A stretch of DNA of 64,000 nt from Phoebastria nigripes (lineage: Eukaryota; Chordata; Aves; Procellariiformes; Diomedeidae), in contig JAYKAV010002789.1 in assembly GCA_035582835.1 (NCBI GenBank), positions 482,016 through 546,015 on the forward strand, read 5' to 3'. Positions 40,028-55,200 of the stretch are shown one piece after another (the first letter of the stretch is position 1; every line of letters begins with the position of its first letter). Both the position numbers and the translations under genes were made by a program. Below the pieces are notes generated by a model. That model was given only the letters and a program-made list of their open reading frames with translations, was not told the origin of the DNA and searched no databases.

Positions 40028-41248
40028 CAGCCCCAGCTGTACCAGCTACAGGGCTGGCTTTGTTTCTCCATTTACAGGCTGCAAGCCAAAGCACAAAGGA
40101 AAACTTCCCAACTGCTTGTCATTATTACAGTACAAGTAAAATAGCTAAATCTAAAGCTTTGTCTGAAAACAGACAGCATGCACCTTCCCTTCCCCGCTCC
40201 ATGAAATGTTTAAGAAGCCTGGCAGCACTAGGACCTTTCTCAAGACTCTTCTTTGTTCAGGAGCACGGCCTTTTCCCTCCTGGCAGTACATCAAATGTTG
40301 TTACCACTATAGTATTTCAGTGCTGCTAAACAATGCTTGCAAACGTCCACTTGGACTCTAAGTAGTTCTACTAAATTTTATGCAATCTTTTAAATCTTTC
40401 TTTCCCTGATCAATCATGCAGATAGGTTTTTGTTTACATTGACTTCTAGGAATGGGTTTTCATTGTACAAATACATTCAAAGACATTTATAGGTAAAGAG
40501 GGTGGTGGTTATTTATTGATTCTTAGCACCAATGTTTCAGTCATCCAATTAGGAAACAAAAACAATGCAGTGTGACCTACACACCAAATAAACAGACTGA
40601 GTGAATGCTGGAAATGCAGGGTTTGAAATACATGCAAGACTGAAATCTGTTTGCATAAGCTGTTGTAAGAACAACGCAAAAACCTATCTTAATAGAAATC
40701 AGTTTGGGCACAAAAAGACAAAGATAGGCCAAAATCATTACATATCTTATTCACAACAAAGATTACAGTCAGTGATTTGTTAGTATTAAGTAGCTTAAGC
40801 ACTGCTTAATGCTAAGAAAGAGCATCTTATTGAATACCTCAGAAAACATGGAGGAATTTTTTTCTCCTGAAGTTTTCTAGCTCTTTCAATCTTATCTTAT
40901 GGTATGGGAAACTTCCTCACTTGTCTTCAGAGCATAGGAGATAGAGTAAGAAGAGTCCTGTGGAGCCTGAAAAGCTAATTTACTACATACAGATCATAAA
41001 AACACATTCTTACCTCGGTTGTAAGACATCTTCCTCCACAGACTCTTGTTAATGATGAAAAGGCTACGCAAGAGAAGACATGCTCTAGTGTCTCTTGATG
41101 GTTGTAAGAGATCACATACACTACATATTGTCCCAATGCATTCTGAAGAAAAGTTCTGTTAATGCAACCTTTATCTTTTTCCCAATGAGGAGATTCACTA
41201 ATCTACTTTCAAAAATTTAACCTGTTTTGGTATTTAATTAAAATAAAA

Positions 41249-41254
41249 TTTATT
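41249..41254 (-). terminator. Candidate polyadenylation signal of CTXN3
   Basis: TTTATT on the plus strand is AATAAA on the minus strand. It is the first such hexamer downstream of the CTXN3 stop, about 130 nt away. An ATTAAA variant follows at about 41233-41238, and T-rich minus-strand sequence lies beyond it. AT-rich DNA contains chance hexamers, so this may not be the used or only site. Confidence 0.4.
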
Positions 41255-41380
41255 GTGTGCATATTTGTATGTTGCAACTCCTACAATATTTGAAAAAATG
41301 TAAACCAGAAACAAAATAAAGAGACATTCCAGGATTTTTCTTGATCAGAGTGCTGAATAAGCCTCCATAATTCTCAGTCT

Positions 41381-42022
<642 letters not shown>

Positions 42023-44993
42023 TTAATCACACTGCTCCAGTGCGTAGTCCACAGAAATGGCAAATTGCATGCCTTGCTGCAGGACAGATGAACTGCAGTT
42101 GATGCTACTCTAAGTTGGGGGAGGGAGGTTTGAAAAACAAATGTAGTTATGTTTTTATACACAATGATCAAAAATGTTTTGACGTGGGATGGCCCAGGAT
42201 CCACTGGAAGCCAATAAAATGCACGTGTCCCCACAATGGAAGACAGCAACCATTCAGTGCCTGTAACATTGCAGCATTTATGAAGGAAAGGCATAAATAA
42301 TTTGTGTTTGAAATGAGAGAAGATTTAGGAAGGCAGCCTGAAGCAAGTCAAGTAGTAATTTAGCTCAAGGGCAAATGTTTCCTCTTCTTACTTAAAATCA
42401 GAATCAGGCTTACAAACACAGTTAGCAAGAAAATGTTTTTTATGTCACCAGCTCTGCCACATCAAGCGAATTGCCAGGATTTGGGCCTGAACTTGGCTGT
42501 TCCTAGACAGCGGAGCATATGCTGTGCTACCGCCTGCCTGGCACATCTGCTCCTTTGACTGCCTGTCTGGGTGTCTGCCTACCATTACTGCCTCCTCCCT
42601 TGCACACTGGATTTTCCTTCCAGCGGGAGGGAAGCACTGCTGGATGTCACAGCTCAGGCCTGGTCATCAGCGGCACTGAAATTACCTGTAAAGTATCTTC
42701 AGGAAAAGGAAGGCTTCAAAATTGGTTGAAGGACAACGCTGTCTCAGCTGAGCATGTTGTGTTAATGGTAAGAGGAACAAAAAGAAGAATACAATGCAGT
42801 ATAGAGCATGCATAGGTGAAACTTCCACATAATTATAACCACTCCGTCACTGGACTGGGGTCAGTAATGATTTATAAGCATGCCTCAGTAACAACAGTTA
42901 ATAGGTATAAGTGGATTAAGAAAGCACAGTCATACTGGAATATTGCCAGGATTATTCTCAAAACTGTACCTTAAACAAAATAGAGGAAGTATTAAAGCAA
43001 GAAAAATATTGGAACTGCATGGCTATTATTGCCTGATTTAATCTATGATGGAAAGGATAGAAAGATCAAAAATGGTATCTTTCAGTCTTTTGAAAGTGTC
43101 TCAGCTACCAACTGATAAAAAATGCAGAGGTCTGTCTAATAGAGAGCTAAAACTTCAGGAACAACCGGTTTAATAAAGCTGTCAGACTTTTTGGGGGGGG
43201 TGATACCTGGTGAAGGAAATAATGAATTCTGGCAATAAATAATCTTGTTATAAAAAAGAAGAACCATATAAACTGAGAGAGAGTGTATCACTGTGGCAGT
43301 GATGCTACAGTGAAGGCCAAAGGTAGTGGTGCCCCCATCTAAAAGACCTCTGGTATTCTGACTTCAGAAAGCTCTGCAGCACACACATTATGTCATGGTT
43401 TTTAATGTTATTTAAGCATATGCCCTCAGCTATACACATATTATACACACTTAACAATCTTTCCTAAAACTGCAGTCACACAACACAGTAACTCTGCTTG
43501 CTCTCACAGATCAGAGTGTTTTAGGAACGGTTTTCCTGACATTTTTCTAGGCATTATCTGAATACTGTTAGCAACCATGGGAGAAAATGCAGAGGGTGGA
43601 AAATCTGTGACTGTCAGGAAAGATCAACTTTTGATATACTGCTTTTGAATGTCAAACTTAGACTAGACAAAGGATTCTGTACACGGTATCTTTCCAGTTT
43701 TGAAGAACCTTGATTTTAAAAAGACACGTGTAATTAGTGACTCAGTGATAAGCAAATGCAGTTCATTATTTTCCTTTGGGGATCAGAGTAGGCACCTAAG
43801 TGGGATAATACAGAGAAGAGTTAGATGATACTCATTTTCATACCAGTGACCACTATTGGCTGCTTTTAGGAACAGGTGAGATCTCTGAGCAGCTTTTCAC
43901 ACTCAGAATCCTAATTTTTATGCTATAGATTATATGCAGTAAAATACTAAGACTACATTGCAAAGCTGAAAGGAATGTATTTCCAAGGCTTTGGGCTTCC
44001 AGACAGCCTTCTGAGTGTGCTCATTACACTGAATGACTGCAAGCTTTTTGGGGCAGGCAGTTTGTCTCCACAGAAAGGCACAATACCTGGCATAACCACA
44101 TCCTTTGCCCTCTTTGGACCACTTCCTTTGCAAGCTAAAACTTAAATGAGATCATTAACCATTTCCTTTGTGACAAAATGTTGTTTAACTATCCCTACTG
44201 ATACAAGCACATGGGTACTTGAAAGCAGAAGGTAACTAGCTAAAGACATTAATTGGGCGTATCTATAGACACAAGTAATTAGGCTTGGAAGCACCTTGGC
44301 CACAGCAACATGGGTTTCCACAATCCTGGCCTCTGGTCATTCACCTGGAGCAACTGGTGTAAGGGAGTCCCCGAGCTCCACGTCTTCCTCCCTGCCATCA
44401 CTTTCTGTTGTGTCAGCAGAGCTCTGCTGGCACTGGGCACCAGAGATGCTTTCCAACCGAAGACATTCCCTATCTAGGAGACTATACAGACTGTACATGG
44501 CAACATACCCTTAAGCTGTATTTTCTTGCATGAGAACCTCTGCACCCCTTGCAAGAGTTCCTCCAGCCTGCCTGAACTCCATCCCGCCTTGGTGGTACTG
44601 ATCAAAGGCTGACAGGGAGGACGGGAGCCTGGGAGGGTGCTGAGGGGCTGCAAAGAGAGGCAAAAAGGCTCTCCCCCATGGCATAAGGGAGATTTCTGCT
44701 CGAGGATCCACCCCTAATACAGATCCCAAGAGGCAAGAGACGAAAGCATAAACATGATGCACATGATAGGTATCCCCATCCCAGCCAAAACAAATAAATA
44801 AAAAATACAGATCATAACAAGGGAACTGGTAGAAACGAGATAATAGTAATAACAACAACACAACCTGCATGCGTTTCTTTTCAGCTTGTTCCAATCACTA
44901 AGAGCTGAGCCAGGTTATAGCATGGGTGGAAAAGCCTCAAGGTTGTTTAAAAATTCATTGGTGTAACCGAGATTCCTCTAGGTGCAGACCTGC

Positions 44994-45082
44994 TTTTTTT
45001 TTTTTCACATCTCAGATAAAATTATAACTGATAGAACAGATTATCCTTCACTTAAATGACTAGCCCTGTTTTTTTTTTTTTT
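44994..45082. repeat. Two T-runs, 12 and 14 nt
   Basis: T-runs lie at 44994-45005 and 45069-45082, with 63 nt of ordinary sequence between them. Confidence 0.9.
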
Positions 45083-46586
45083 AACACAGAGGTGCCCTGT
45101 TCAATTACTTTCTGTAATGGGTTCCTTGCAGATGTGTCTAATCCTTTGTTTAATGAGTACACAGTTGCACATGACTCTATCCACATCAGGTTGTTGTTAT
45201 AATTTCTCCTTGCCAGTGTGCACACATCCATTTGGTAGTTCAATTATAGCTCTCCCTGAGGTGGTGCTTACAGTCTAAGGTACTAAATTCATAAAGAAAT
45301 AAAGGAACAGAGCAAAACTTGCATATAATTAGTGGCATTAATTGACAGGTTAGTCCTTGGCACATCCTAAGCCTTAATAGCCTTCATATAGTTTCAGGTG
45401 CCCACCTGCAGCCCAGTAGCTGAACTATGAGCATAGGGCCTGGTCAAATGTCACCAAAAGGTAACTCTTCTGGTCAAGCCACTATGATTTTTTAAGTTAA
45501 AATGTCATTGGATTAATTAATTGATAGAGCTATCTATACATTTGTATGAAAGATACAAATTCTCAGGACTCTGCAGAGTTAAAACTTGTTCAAAGCACCT
45601 TTGATTGGTCTTTCTGTGCTTTCAGCATTTCATTTGTTTCAAAGTTGACTTTAATTGAAAATTGCTGTATGTTAAAAGGATTTCCTTAGGGCTCACAGTT
45701 TAAAGCTTCTTACTTTGAGAACAATAGGACTAACGGAAAGAATGGCTTTAAGATCTGCACCTCTAGGAACAACATATTTGCAATTAAATTTGGCTTTGTT
45801 CTGTTGTGTAAACTGCCCCCTCTTTATTACCATGTACAACATAAATTGCATTCTGTATCAACAGCCATATGTTCATGTTCTTACCATGAAAGACTTGTAT
45901 GTTGATGAGTAGTCACAGCCAAAGAGACTACAGGAAATCACATCCCAGTTTGCTGAGTAGAATCTTCTACCCGTTTTGTCAATTTCTGTATCCTACCTGT
46001 TCATAAACTTGCATATCATCCCATCCATGTAGCTGCAATACAGCATGAATACTCTGGGACACACAGAAGCTCTGGAGCTGACCTTCAGTTGCCGTAAATT
46101 GTTCCAATATAGTTGGATGTACACACAGATTAGCATTGCTGGCCCTTTGTCTTTCAAAATACTGAGGAACTGGTAACTCAAGAAACTATTGAAGACATCC
46201 AGACTGAACTGTGACGTTCACAGTCTATGTATGCATGGATTTAAAGCCAATATTTTAATTAAAAACATTAATAATGAAACACCATATAGAGTGGCAGCAT
46301 CTGTTTATTGCTATTTCTTGACAGATCATTCACTGCACAATGTTCTGTGTAAATCACATAAAACAAATAGAAAAGCCCCTGAAACAAACAAGTTCAAAGG
46401 AGGAATCTGACCAGCAGAAAACCATTTGAGTCACAGGGGTTTGTAGCCTTGCTAACTAGACACAAGGCCAAATTTCCTGCTATGGCAGCTAGCTATACAG
46501 TTCTGCTGACTTAGTTACCATCTTGCTCACTTACACTTTTGTCCCTGTAAAATTTAATTGGTAAATATTACAACTAAGCAATAAAC

Positions 46587-46614
46587 ACATCAAGACATTA
46601 AACATCAAGACATT
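46587..46614. repeat. Two-copy direct repeat, 15-bp period
   Basis: The word acatcaagacatt occurs at 46587-46599 and 46602-46614. A partial third copy (acacatt) follows. Confidence 0.8.
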
Positions 46615-49214
46615 TAAACACATTAAACAGGATATTTTCCTCTCTAAGTCAACACCCAGGGACTTTCTTTTACCCTTCTTGCTCACTCGAGATTTACTGG
46701 CCTAATCTGCACGGTCCTGTGGCTTCACTGGGTGCTTCACAACGTATGCCTGATATGCAGGTATCCTATATTGGTGGAGCAATTGGTTTTCCATTATGAA
46801 ATATCTCATGGAATGTAGCAAGCACACAGCTGTGCCAAGACCATGTGCATGATTTTCCTATACCACCCATACTAGTTTCACTGATTACTCACTTCCTTAG
46901 CTACAAAAACACATGGCAAGTTTCTTCAGGCTCAAACATCTGTACACAAACTATTTGAGCAAAGATATTTCCATGCACTCACAGCTCAGTTGCTGTGATA
47001 GACATTTTAAACCTACCTTAAATAAACAAAACTTGATTACAAAAAGTACCAGGCTAAAAGATTAAATTACATGTGCCCTTCTGTTGTACCCAAATGTGTC
47101 TTATGTTCCTTCATACTGTATCCTGTACTGTTGTTTGCTGTACAGTCTAAGTGGATATATTAACAATGCCCTTTTCACCTGTGCTCCATCCTTTTCTTCT
47201 TACAAATTTGATATCAAGCTGGCATGGCGCTTCCCCTGCAGGCACATATCCTCATCATCTCTCAACAGCTTTTAAGGACAGATCTTTGTGTGCCAAAAGA
47301 GCCCCTTGGTGCGTCATTCAGCTGTTGACATTGTTAAATGAAGTTGATGGGGTTAATTTTAGCAATAAAACAATGCTAGAAAGGGATCTGTTCTTTTTTC
47401 TGTAGACCCTCTCCAATACCATGCACCTCACTTTTACTTAATGCACTGTGGAACGTTTAAAATGGAAGCTCACCTTTAAGGTGTTAAGGTGCACACATAG
47501 TATTTTGAATTCCTCTACGTAAGCTGTGTGAGGATGATTTATACACATAAAAGGTCAAAGGTATTCTAAAAGCTTGAATTACTCACTGCATTTGCTAAAG
47601 TAATTGCTAGCTTTATGAGATACTACTTGTGAAGATCTGAAGGTACAAATCTGTGAAACATCAGTATATTTACACCATCCAGGAATCTGTGCAATGGTTT
47701 GAAATATGCACCCAACAGACTGTTTTCCTTCCTCTGTATACACTCTTGTTTTAAAAAGAGGGTGTACAGATAGACAGGCATCAGTATTGCAAGCCTTCTC
47801 CACAGTGAATATCTTAAATGTATAATAGTAGTAAGATGATAACCAAAAATGCTAAAGCTTTTAAAGCCAATAACATGGCTAATATCCTTATAGGCTGGAT
47901 CCTACATGAATCAGCAAGTTGAAAATTTGTTGTCTTAGCAGTCATAAATCCTTACCAAAAAAATATTTGCAGCTCAAAATGACAAGAAATGGATTTTATA
48001 CTACCATTTCTGGTATCAGTGAAAGATGAACTGTAAAATACTTTCTGGAAAAGAAACAGGGAATACACAACAATATAATCAGTATACATTCATTTAATTA
48101 CTGTCACTTTTAAGTCTAATGTCAGTATTCCTGACCTGCTATGTAGGACATAATTGACAATATTAGCCAGGCATATGCAATATAAATATTAATTTTTATA
48201 TTCATTTATTAAATAAATGAAGAAAATGAGACAATCAATTTCTGTGAAACAAATACCTTCATCTAGTCGAGAGGGAACTTGACCCATTTCCCACTGCAGC
48301 AGTTACAGGTAGTTACAAGTATCTTTAGTTTCCATTCTTCTGCACCTTTCTTGTATTTCTAAGCATAAAGGATCAGGGACTGCCAAGGAACCGGTGAATA
48401 CCCAAGTTCAAAAGCTGCCTTTTGAAGGCTTAGAATTTTACACAAAAAACCACAAACTCGAATGAGAATCCTACTTGTGTGTTAGAAGTAATTAGCAGAC
48501 AATACTGTCATTTTTTTTAAAAGTGAAGCTATAATTCCAGTTCTGCCTCAGCCACTCTTCAATGGATTCTGCTTGGCTGAGTACAGCAGTCGACTCGCAG
48601 CCTGTCTGAAACCATCTTCAGCAGAACATTAACATTCGAAAGGTGTACCAAAAAAATACCAACCAAAAAAACCCACAGGGTATTCCCATACCTTTGCAAA
48701 ATCAGACCTATAATCTGCTAGTGCTTCTCTCTTCTTCTCTATTGATTGTCATCAGTAATCTGTCTTTTTAACACCAATTAAAACTCCTTTTATCAGTCAA
48801 TCTGAATATTGATTACAGTTTGTGATCTTCAGCCAAATACCTTAATCCCTTACACGTCTTAAAATGTAGTGGATTATACGAACGCCAATGGTGTACTTTT
48901 TCTTTAGAAAATAAACTGACCTTACAATGGGAGAGGATATAGTCAGTAACATTTACTGCTTAACTTCCAAACTTGTATGTAGGGATTTTTGCCCTGGGAG
49001 TTGTTCTTGTTTCCACGTACTAAAGCTGCCCTTGATATCTTGATATAGTTGCTTTTTATTTTGAGGGAAAATATCTAACTAAAGTGAGGAGGTTCCTGTT
49101 TTCCTTTCCCATGAGAAAAATGAAGTCAGTTTTAGAATGTCAGTCAGATAGGCTGATTAAAAAATGTAACCCGTTTTTTTTTTTTCTGAGAGTTTCTACT
49201 TAAAAGCAAGCAGA

Positions 49215-49281
49215 CACACACACCCCCCCCCGCCCCCACNNNNNNNNNNNNNNNNNNNNNNCCACCACCACCACCACCCCC
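49215..49281. repeat. C-rich microsatellite interrupted by an assembly gap
   Basis: Sequence before the gap is (CA)n running into C-runs; after it comes (CCA)n from 49262. Positions 49240-49261 are 22 undetermined bases. The motif differs on the two sides, so the true length and structure of the repeat are unknown. The gap size may be a placeholder. Confidence 0.95.
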
Positions 49282-52200
49282 TAAACCACTTTAGGGTGAC
49301 AGAATGTAATTTGTTTTGATCTCTTATAGGGAACTTCAGTTTTCAGATATCCCATATTTTCATACACCAAAAAAAGAATATGGGGTATTATTCTCCTCTC
49401 ATATTTCCTTCAGGCTTCTGGTATGGACAATAGATCTGAAGCTCACAAGAATTATCTTCCTTTCTCTGCCCCTTGAGGATTTTCCCGTGGAAGCATCCTT
49501 TATTATAAGACATTAACCCTGCCAAACGCATTGTGGTTGGCAGGGTGAATGTTGTGGAGCGTGGGACCATGGTTTTGTGCATGTAATAGGACAAAATATG
49601 CTTGCAGAGATGATGCAAAGCTGCCACCCAGATTACCACAATGCAGAGATGGTCATTTAGTGGACACCCATGCAGACAAACAGAGACATCCATGCACCCT
49701 GGGGGTGGTCTGTCTTAAACCCATTCACAGTCTGGCCTTTCATGCTTTATACAACGATAAACAAAAAGGAAAGCACCTCCTCTTGCTGTCACATAAAAAC
49801 CTCCATGCAGGGCTCCCTCAGTACCTTGTCCTTTTGCAGGGTAAGCAGGTAACAAGGGCTATCCAGGGACCTAGGCTTGGCACACACAAATAGTCTGTGC
49901 GAGTGTGACTATTTCAGTTGCAAGCACGTTGCTTTGCAGAGTAGTTACACAAGTATACACCTCAGTATAAACCACGAGGCAGTCTGGCATACGAATGTGT
50001 TATGCTCACATCAGGGTATACCTCTGCCTCTGCAGGAAAACATTTCAGGAAGGATTTTTCAGCTCCTTGTTCCCCTTTGCACACATGGGCATAGGTCAGT
50101 CTGACACTGTGTTCTGCACCCTCTGAATCCCTCGGGTTCTATTCCTCTAGACGAGCTTCAAAAAGGGTGTCCTAGGGCCCCTTCCTGTGCTTCCCTTAGT
50201 CCCATCAGCATCTCTTGTTCTGTGACTTTAAAGAGCCAACTTGTAATTTCCCTTTATTAATTCTTTGGGGATTTTCCACTTTCTGAACCTGAACTCCGCA
50301 CAGCTAGATTTGATCCACCCCATTGCTATAGCAAGCAACTTCTGGAAGGATAATTGACAAGGTTTAGTAACCCCTCCTTGTCTGGAAGATGCATGACAAG
50401 ACTTGACAAAAGAGGCTGGATTACATTCCCAGAAGATTTCTGGCATAGGGATTTCATAACATCAGACAGAAGCTTTATATTTTGCATTTAAGTACTCTCA
50501 AATCACACAAAGTCTTACAGGCTCAGGAGCACATTACTGCAGCACCACTGCTCTGTGATCCAGGCAAGCTGGTGTGCTTTCTGGGGTGTACCTTTTTGTC
50601 ATAAAGAAACTCTTCATCACATACTTCCCTTTAAACAGGGAATTCTCATTGTGATACAAGTTGTCATCCACTCAGCTCCAAGAAACGGAGCAAGTCTGCA
50701 AGAAAAGAAGGAATGATTCATTTCTTACAGGAAGACAGATCATAAGAGCGTGAATCTATAATCCAGCAATGAGGGAACTCCCACGGAAGGGGAGGTTTGC
50801 TCCTATCAGTCTATATGCATTTTCTATTAAGTAGCCATTGGATTAAAAAAAAAAAAAAATCAGAAATAACCCTGGGAGCCACCTGGTTAACATATAAAAG
50901 CTGGACGCTGCTGCCACACTGTATGAGTTGCACCCCAGAGCAGGCATATGCAGCGCTTTTGCTAGGATGTGGTCCCAATAAGGTTAAAGCAGGAGCCGGG
51001 AATTAAGTGGAAAAGCCCTGGGGTGTCTCTGACCAAGTCAGTCAGAGAGGGAAAAGAGAAGGACAGCCTAGTGAGTTCAAGCAGTTATTAGCCAGGGAGT
51101 GTTTTGTATCTCAGTTTCAGAGTTAGGTTCCTATAGTTCCCTTAATGCTGCTTTAGGCAGCTAAAACTTTTGGGTGTGACTTTTGGGTTTAACAGATGCT
51201 ATAGGGTCAGTTCTTGTAGGGCTTGCACTAAGTGCATCGTATCCCGGCTTCCAAGCCCCGAGACTGCAAAATCCTAGATTCTTATTTGATTTGAAAATAG
51301 TATGCTTCATATATGCCTTTGAATGAAAATAATGTAATATTCTGAAATAAATATCAGAAATACGTTGGTATTTCAGGTAATTTCCTACAGCACTAGTAAT
51401 GGGATGAATTTGCATCTCCAGCAATTTAACAGGAACAGATCCTTTAGTGTTCCTGAAAAAAAGTTTTTCTCAGGCAATATCATTAAAATATTTTCCATAG
51501 CCTTGACCTGCTTTGCTAGAAAGTTGTGTTTTACTCTTAACAACTTTTTGAAAAAGGAGACTTGACTTGAAGATAATTATATTTAATATTTAGATGTGCT
51601 TCAGTTCCAAAATCTATATCCATTTCAAAAAGTGTAAATAAAGGCAGCCTTTCAGGAAACAACCAAATTTTGATTAAAAGCCATAAATACAATCCTGAGA
51701 CATTCACTGAGACTCAAGAGACACTCCTGCCAACTTTTTAGTGTGCTTCTATTTTTGTCTACTCACAGATTTGTTACTTTTGGGAGGTGGAGGCCGAGGC
51801 CCTGCAGTGCTGCTTCCCACCCGTTGTACAAGCAGCAGTGCGCCACATACTCAGTAGCAGGCATCCCACTTGCAGGTCCTCTGCCACCATACTTACACAG
51901 AGGAGAAAGGACCATGCAAACTTGCTTTTCCCTGCAGAGGTCGCTCTCCCAGTTGTTTTTACTGAGCTCCCCGAACCCTCAGAGCCAATGCCAAGACCTG
52001 ACTTTCTGTGTCAGGCTGGTAGAGATACAGCAAGGGAGAAAGATTTCAATTGATTCAGCAGCATTTGCAGCCCAGCACAGCCTTCCCCTTTCCCCAGGAA
52101 AGGGAGGTAGCCCAGGTGTGTTTGGCCCATGGGTCACCAGTTAAGTTGCTTAACACACTGAACAGTTTTTTTTCCCCTGCAGGTGGCTTTAATTGCCACT

Positions 52201-55200
52201 AAGATCTGGAGGCATCCTTCCCTGTGACGTGCGTTTGGCTGGAAGCACAAGCCAATTCTGGCAGGTGCTGTGAACATCCTGACCGCAGGCACAGAGTCAG
52301 ATCAGGCATCTCTCGGAGAACATGGGGGTTCCCATCCCTGCTCTTCCTCCCAGGCCCTGCAGCGCTACCACTGGCACTCCCTCACCTCCACCACAAAAGA
52401 CATTTTGCAAAATAAACCCGCTTGCTATATTCATGCCCCCTCTGAGTCAACTGCACTGTCTTTTCAGGGTAACTCCATTGCTTTTCTTGTTTTGTACATG
52501 CATGGGGAAGTTTTCTTTGGCAGGCGCAACGAAGGTGCATGAATATCCTCTTTAACACAGGTCATTCAAATGAACAATGTAGTTTAGACATTTTCTGAGG
52601 GTAGTAGGCAAGCAACATGATTCCTAACTTCTTGTTAGTAAAACTATCTGTCTGGAGCACACATGGCTCCCCTATGGTAACCTCAGAAGAAGACCTTGAC
52701 ATGGCATGACCTGTTTCCCGGCCTTGTCTATTTAGCACACTTCTAGACCGGAATTTTATCTCTGTGATCCAAATACTAGCCAGCATTTTCCATGGCAATT
52801 GCTTGAGCTGTCCCATATATGTTTGGTTTGGCACATTAAAACTATTTTTGTGGGACCAAGTAAAACTGAAAGCAACAAAAACCTGGAGCATTTCTAAAGG
52901 GTGCCTCAGCCTGGACAGCAAGTATCTGCCATTGCCAGGGCAAAGTGGGAAGGATAAGATGTTGGGGAGGGTAAAATATTCAGATTTCTGAAGGAAAAGT
53001 CATATTATAACTGAGATTTTCTTTGGAGACTGTGTAGCTTCCCTGCTCTCCTGTCCTAATACAAGTGGTTATCTCGTGTTTGCATCTACTGTAATCTTTA
53101 GCACCAACGCGTGCACAAACCAGTGAGCCTGGAATCCCAGCTTGGCCAGAGAAAGCCGTGAGAGATTTTGTTTTGCATTCAGTGTAAATACCATCCATAT
53201 TCTGATGGTCAACGTTGACATATGTTTATACAATCCTAATTTACAGAGACTTCTAAAATCTGGCTAAGAACAAGGTGAAAATAGCAAACGCTGGGGCAGG
53301 GAGGGCTATTGTATCTGGAGAAGGGAGGGGAAAAAGGGAACAAGGATAAGTTGTGGGGTGACAGCACCTTCTCTGGAGGTATCTAAAGCATCAGTATGAT
53401 ATAGATAGCTTTAAATCAAGCTCTCACATTCCTATTTGTGTGTTTCACTTTTATGCAACTGTGCCCCATGGCGCTCATTTTAGACAACTCCTAAGTGTCT
53501 CCATTATGGTTTTGCCACAAAAGCTGACAAATCCTGTCCTGCTTCAAACTACTTGGAAGTGCAAATTGAATCACTCACCTCTGACTGACATTGAAGGCTG
53601 GCAGGAATGGGGATCAGCCACTGCAGAGTGCAGTGTAATACCTATAAAGTGCCATATGCCACCATCTTAAACCAGAGGTGGCATTCAATTCACTAACTCA
53701 TTGTTCCTAGAACCTCAGAAGCTGTGTTTTCAAATTATATCACACTAATATTGATTTATTTTTCCTTCATTTGTATTCTTTAGTGTGCACTGTAGCAATA
53801 CCAAAAAAGAGCAAAATCCCTAACATCATTTACATAATTCATCATAAGAGCCAAGATTTCAAAGTTAATTTACTTTCTTCACATTTTTCTCTGCTTCCCA
53901 ATTTTGTTTTAATGCAGCCTAGATGCGACACCTAACATAACATGACAGCACTTCTGCTGCCAAAACATAAAGCTTTGTAAAACCTTCTACTTCTCTTCCG
54001 ATAGCTGATTTATGCAGGCAGCTGTGTAAAATTCAGATAGTGTCTGCACGTAAGAGAGTACTAGATATCTTGTGACTGGCAGCTCCAGAAAAACACTGAT
54101 TTAAACTTACACCTTGCATGGACACAGCAGAATAAAAGTGTACAGATAGTTCTATCTTTAATCCATAGGTTTATTAGTCATTGAACAAGCAATGTGCAAT
54201 TTTACTACTATAATGCTGAAGATTAAGAGATTGAATTAGCATGCCTTCCAAAAGACATCACTGCATTATATAGGAATTGTGATTTGGTATAATGCAGTTC
54301 AGTAATGTCAGTCAAGGCACATTTTATGTCTAAGTCTCATTAAAAAAAAACAGAGTAACATTACTGAACAGATTTTATTGTTTAAGAAATTATAAATGCT
54401 ACCTAACATTCCCATTCCCACATTAGCTAGCTTGCCTTAAAAGTCATCTCAGAATAACATAAAGAGCTTTGCAATAATGAGTATGAAGAGACGTGTGAGA
54501 GTTAATGAGCAGGATGCTGGCTTTCTTTCTGTTTGATTTTGTCCTGATTTTCAATAACTTTGCAGAACTGAGAGCTGAGAAGTGAGACAGGATTGTCTCA
54601 GCAGGGAGGTTGAGTGTACCAGCGATATAACTGCTGACCTTTAGCGCAATTTGGGATGATGAGTATGTTTTTCCCTTTCAAGAATCCTTCCTTTACAAAA
54701 GCTGCCCCTTTTCACAATGATGTCATCCTTTGAGAGTGTGTCATGAAAGGAAGAGGTAGATCCCTTAAATAAACCCCTACAGTTAAAATTTCTATACAAT
54801 GTGCTACAGAATTCCAGCCAAGGAAGCTGGTAACACCCAAGTGATTCTTATCCACTGTCTTGGTTAAATTAGGGCCTTAAAGGAATGAAAGTCATCCTGC
54901 TGGCTAACCCAGAAATGCCAAAGGTAACAGTGCTTTTTCAGTAAAAACCACAGAAGTTCCATAATGAATGTTTTACACACCCAGCAGTGCAACAGGTCAC
55001 ACTGACACAGCTGAAATGGAAATTTTTTCCCCACAGCTAAATGCTGTCATTGGTCTAATATTATACACAAATGTTATGTATTTGCATCAGAAAATAACAG
55101 AATATAATATCAGGTAATTTAAGTAAATGTTCATAAAAGCAGTTATTTAATGTAAGAGAATACTACTTGCACAAAGGCTGCAAACAACACATTTCAAATG

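Larger units (their letters stand above)
33610..41248. other. Gene-free sequence downstream of CTXN3
   Basis: Holds the MITE-like remnant, several homopolymer runs, the hairpin cluster at 38.9 kb and the GC-richer block at 39.6-40.1 kb, all listed separately. No exon was recognised. Confidence 0.5.

Noticed and set aside
44511..44894. 127-codon minus-strand frame with a Leu-run near its start
   Set aside because: The Leu-run comes from a short CAA/TAA-like repeat (aacaacaacac); the rest resembles no protein and has no splice or conservation evidence.
51743..52144. 133-codon open frame on the plus strand
   Set aside because: Lies in a locally GC-richer patch where stops are fewer; two other frames overlap it and no family is recognisable.
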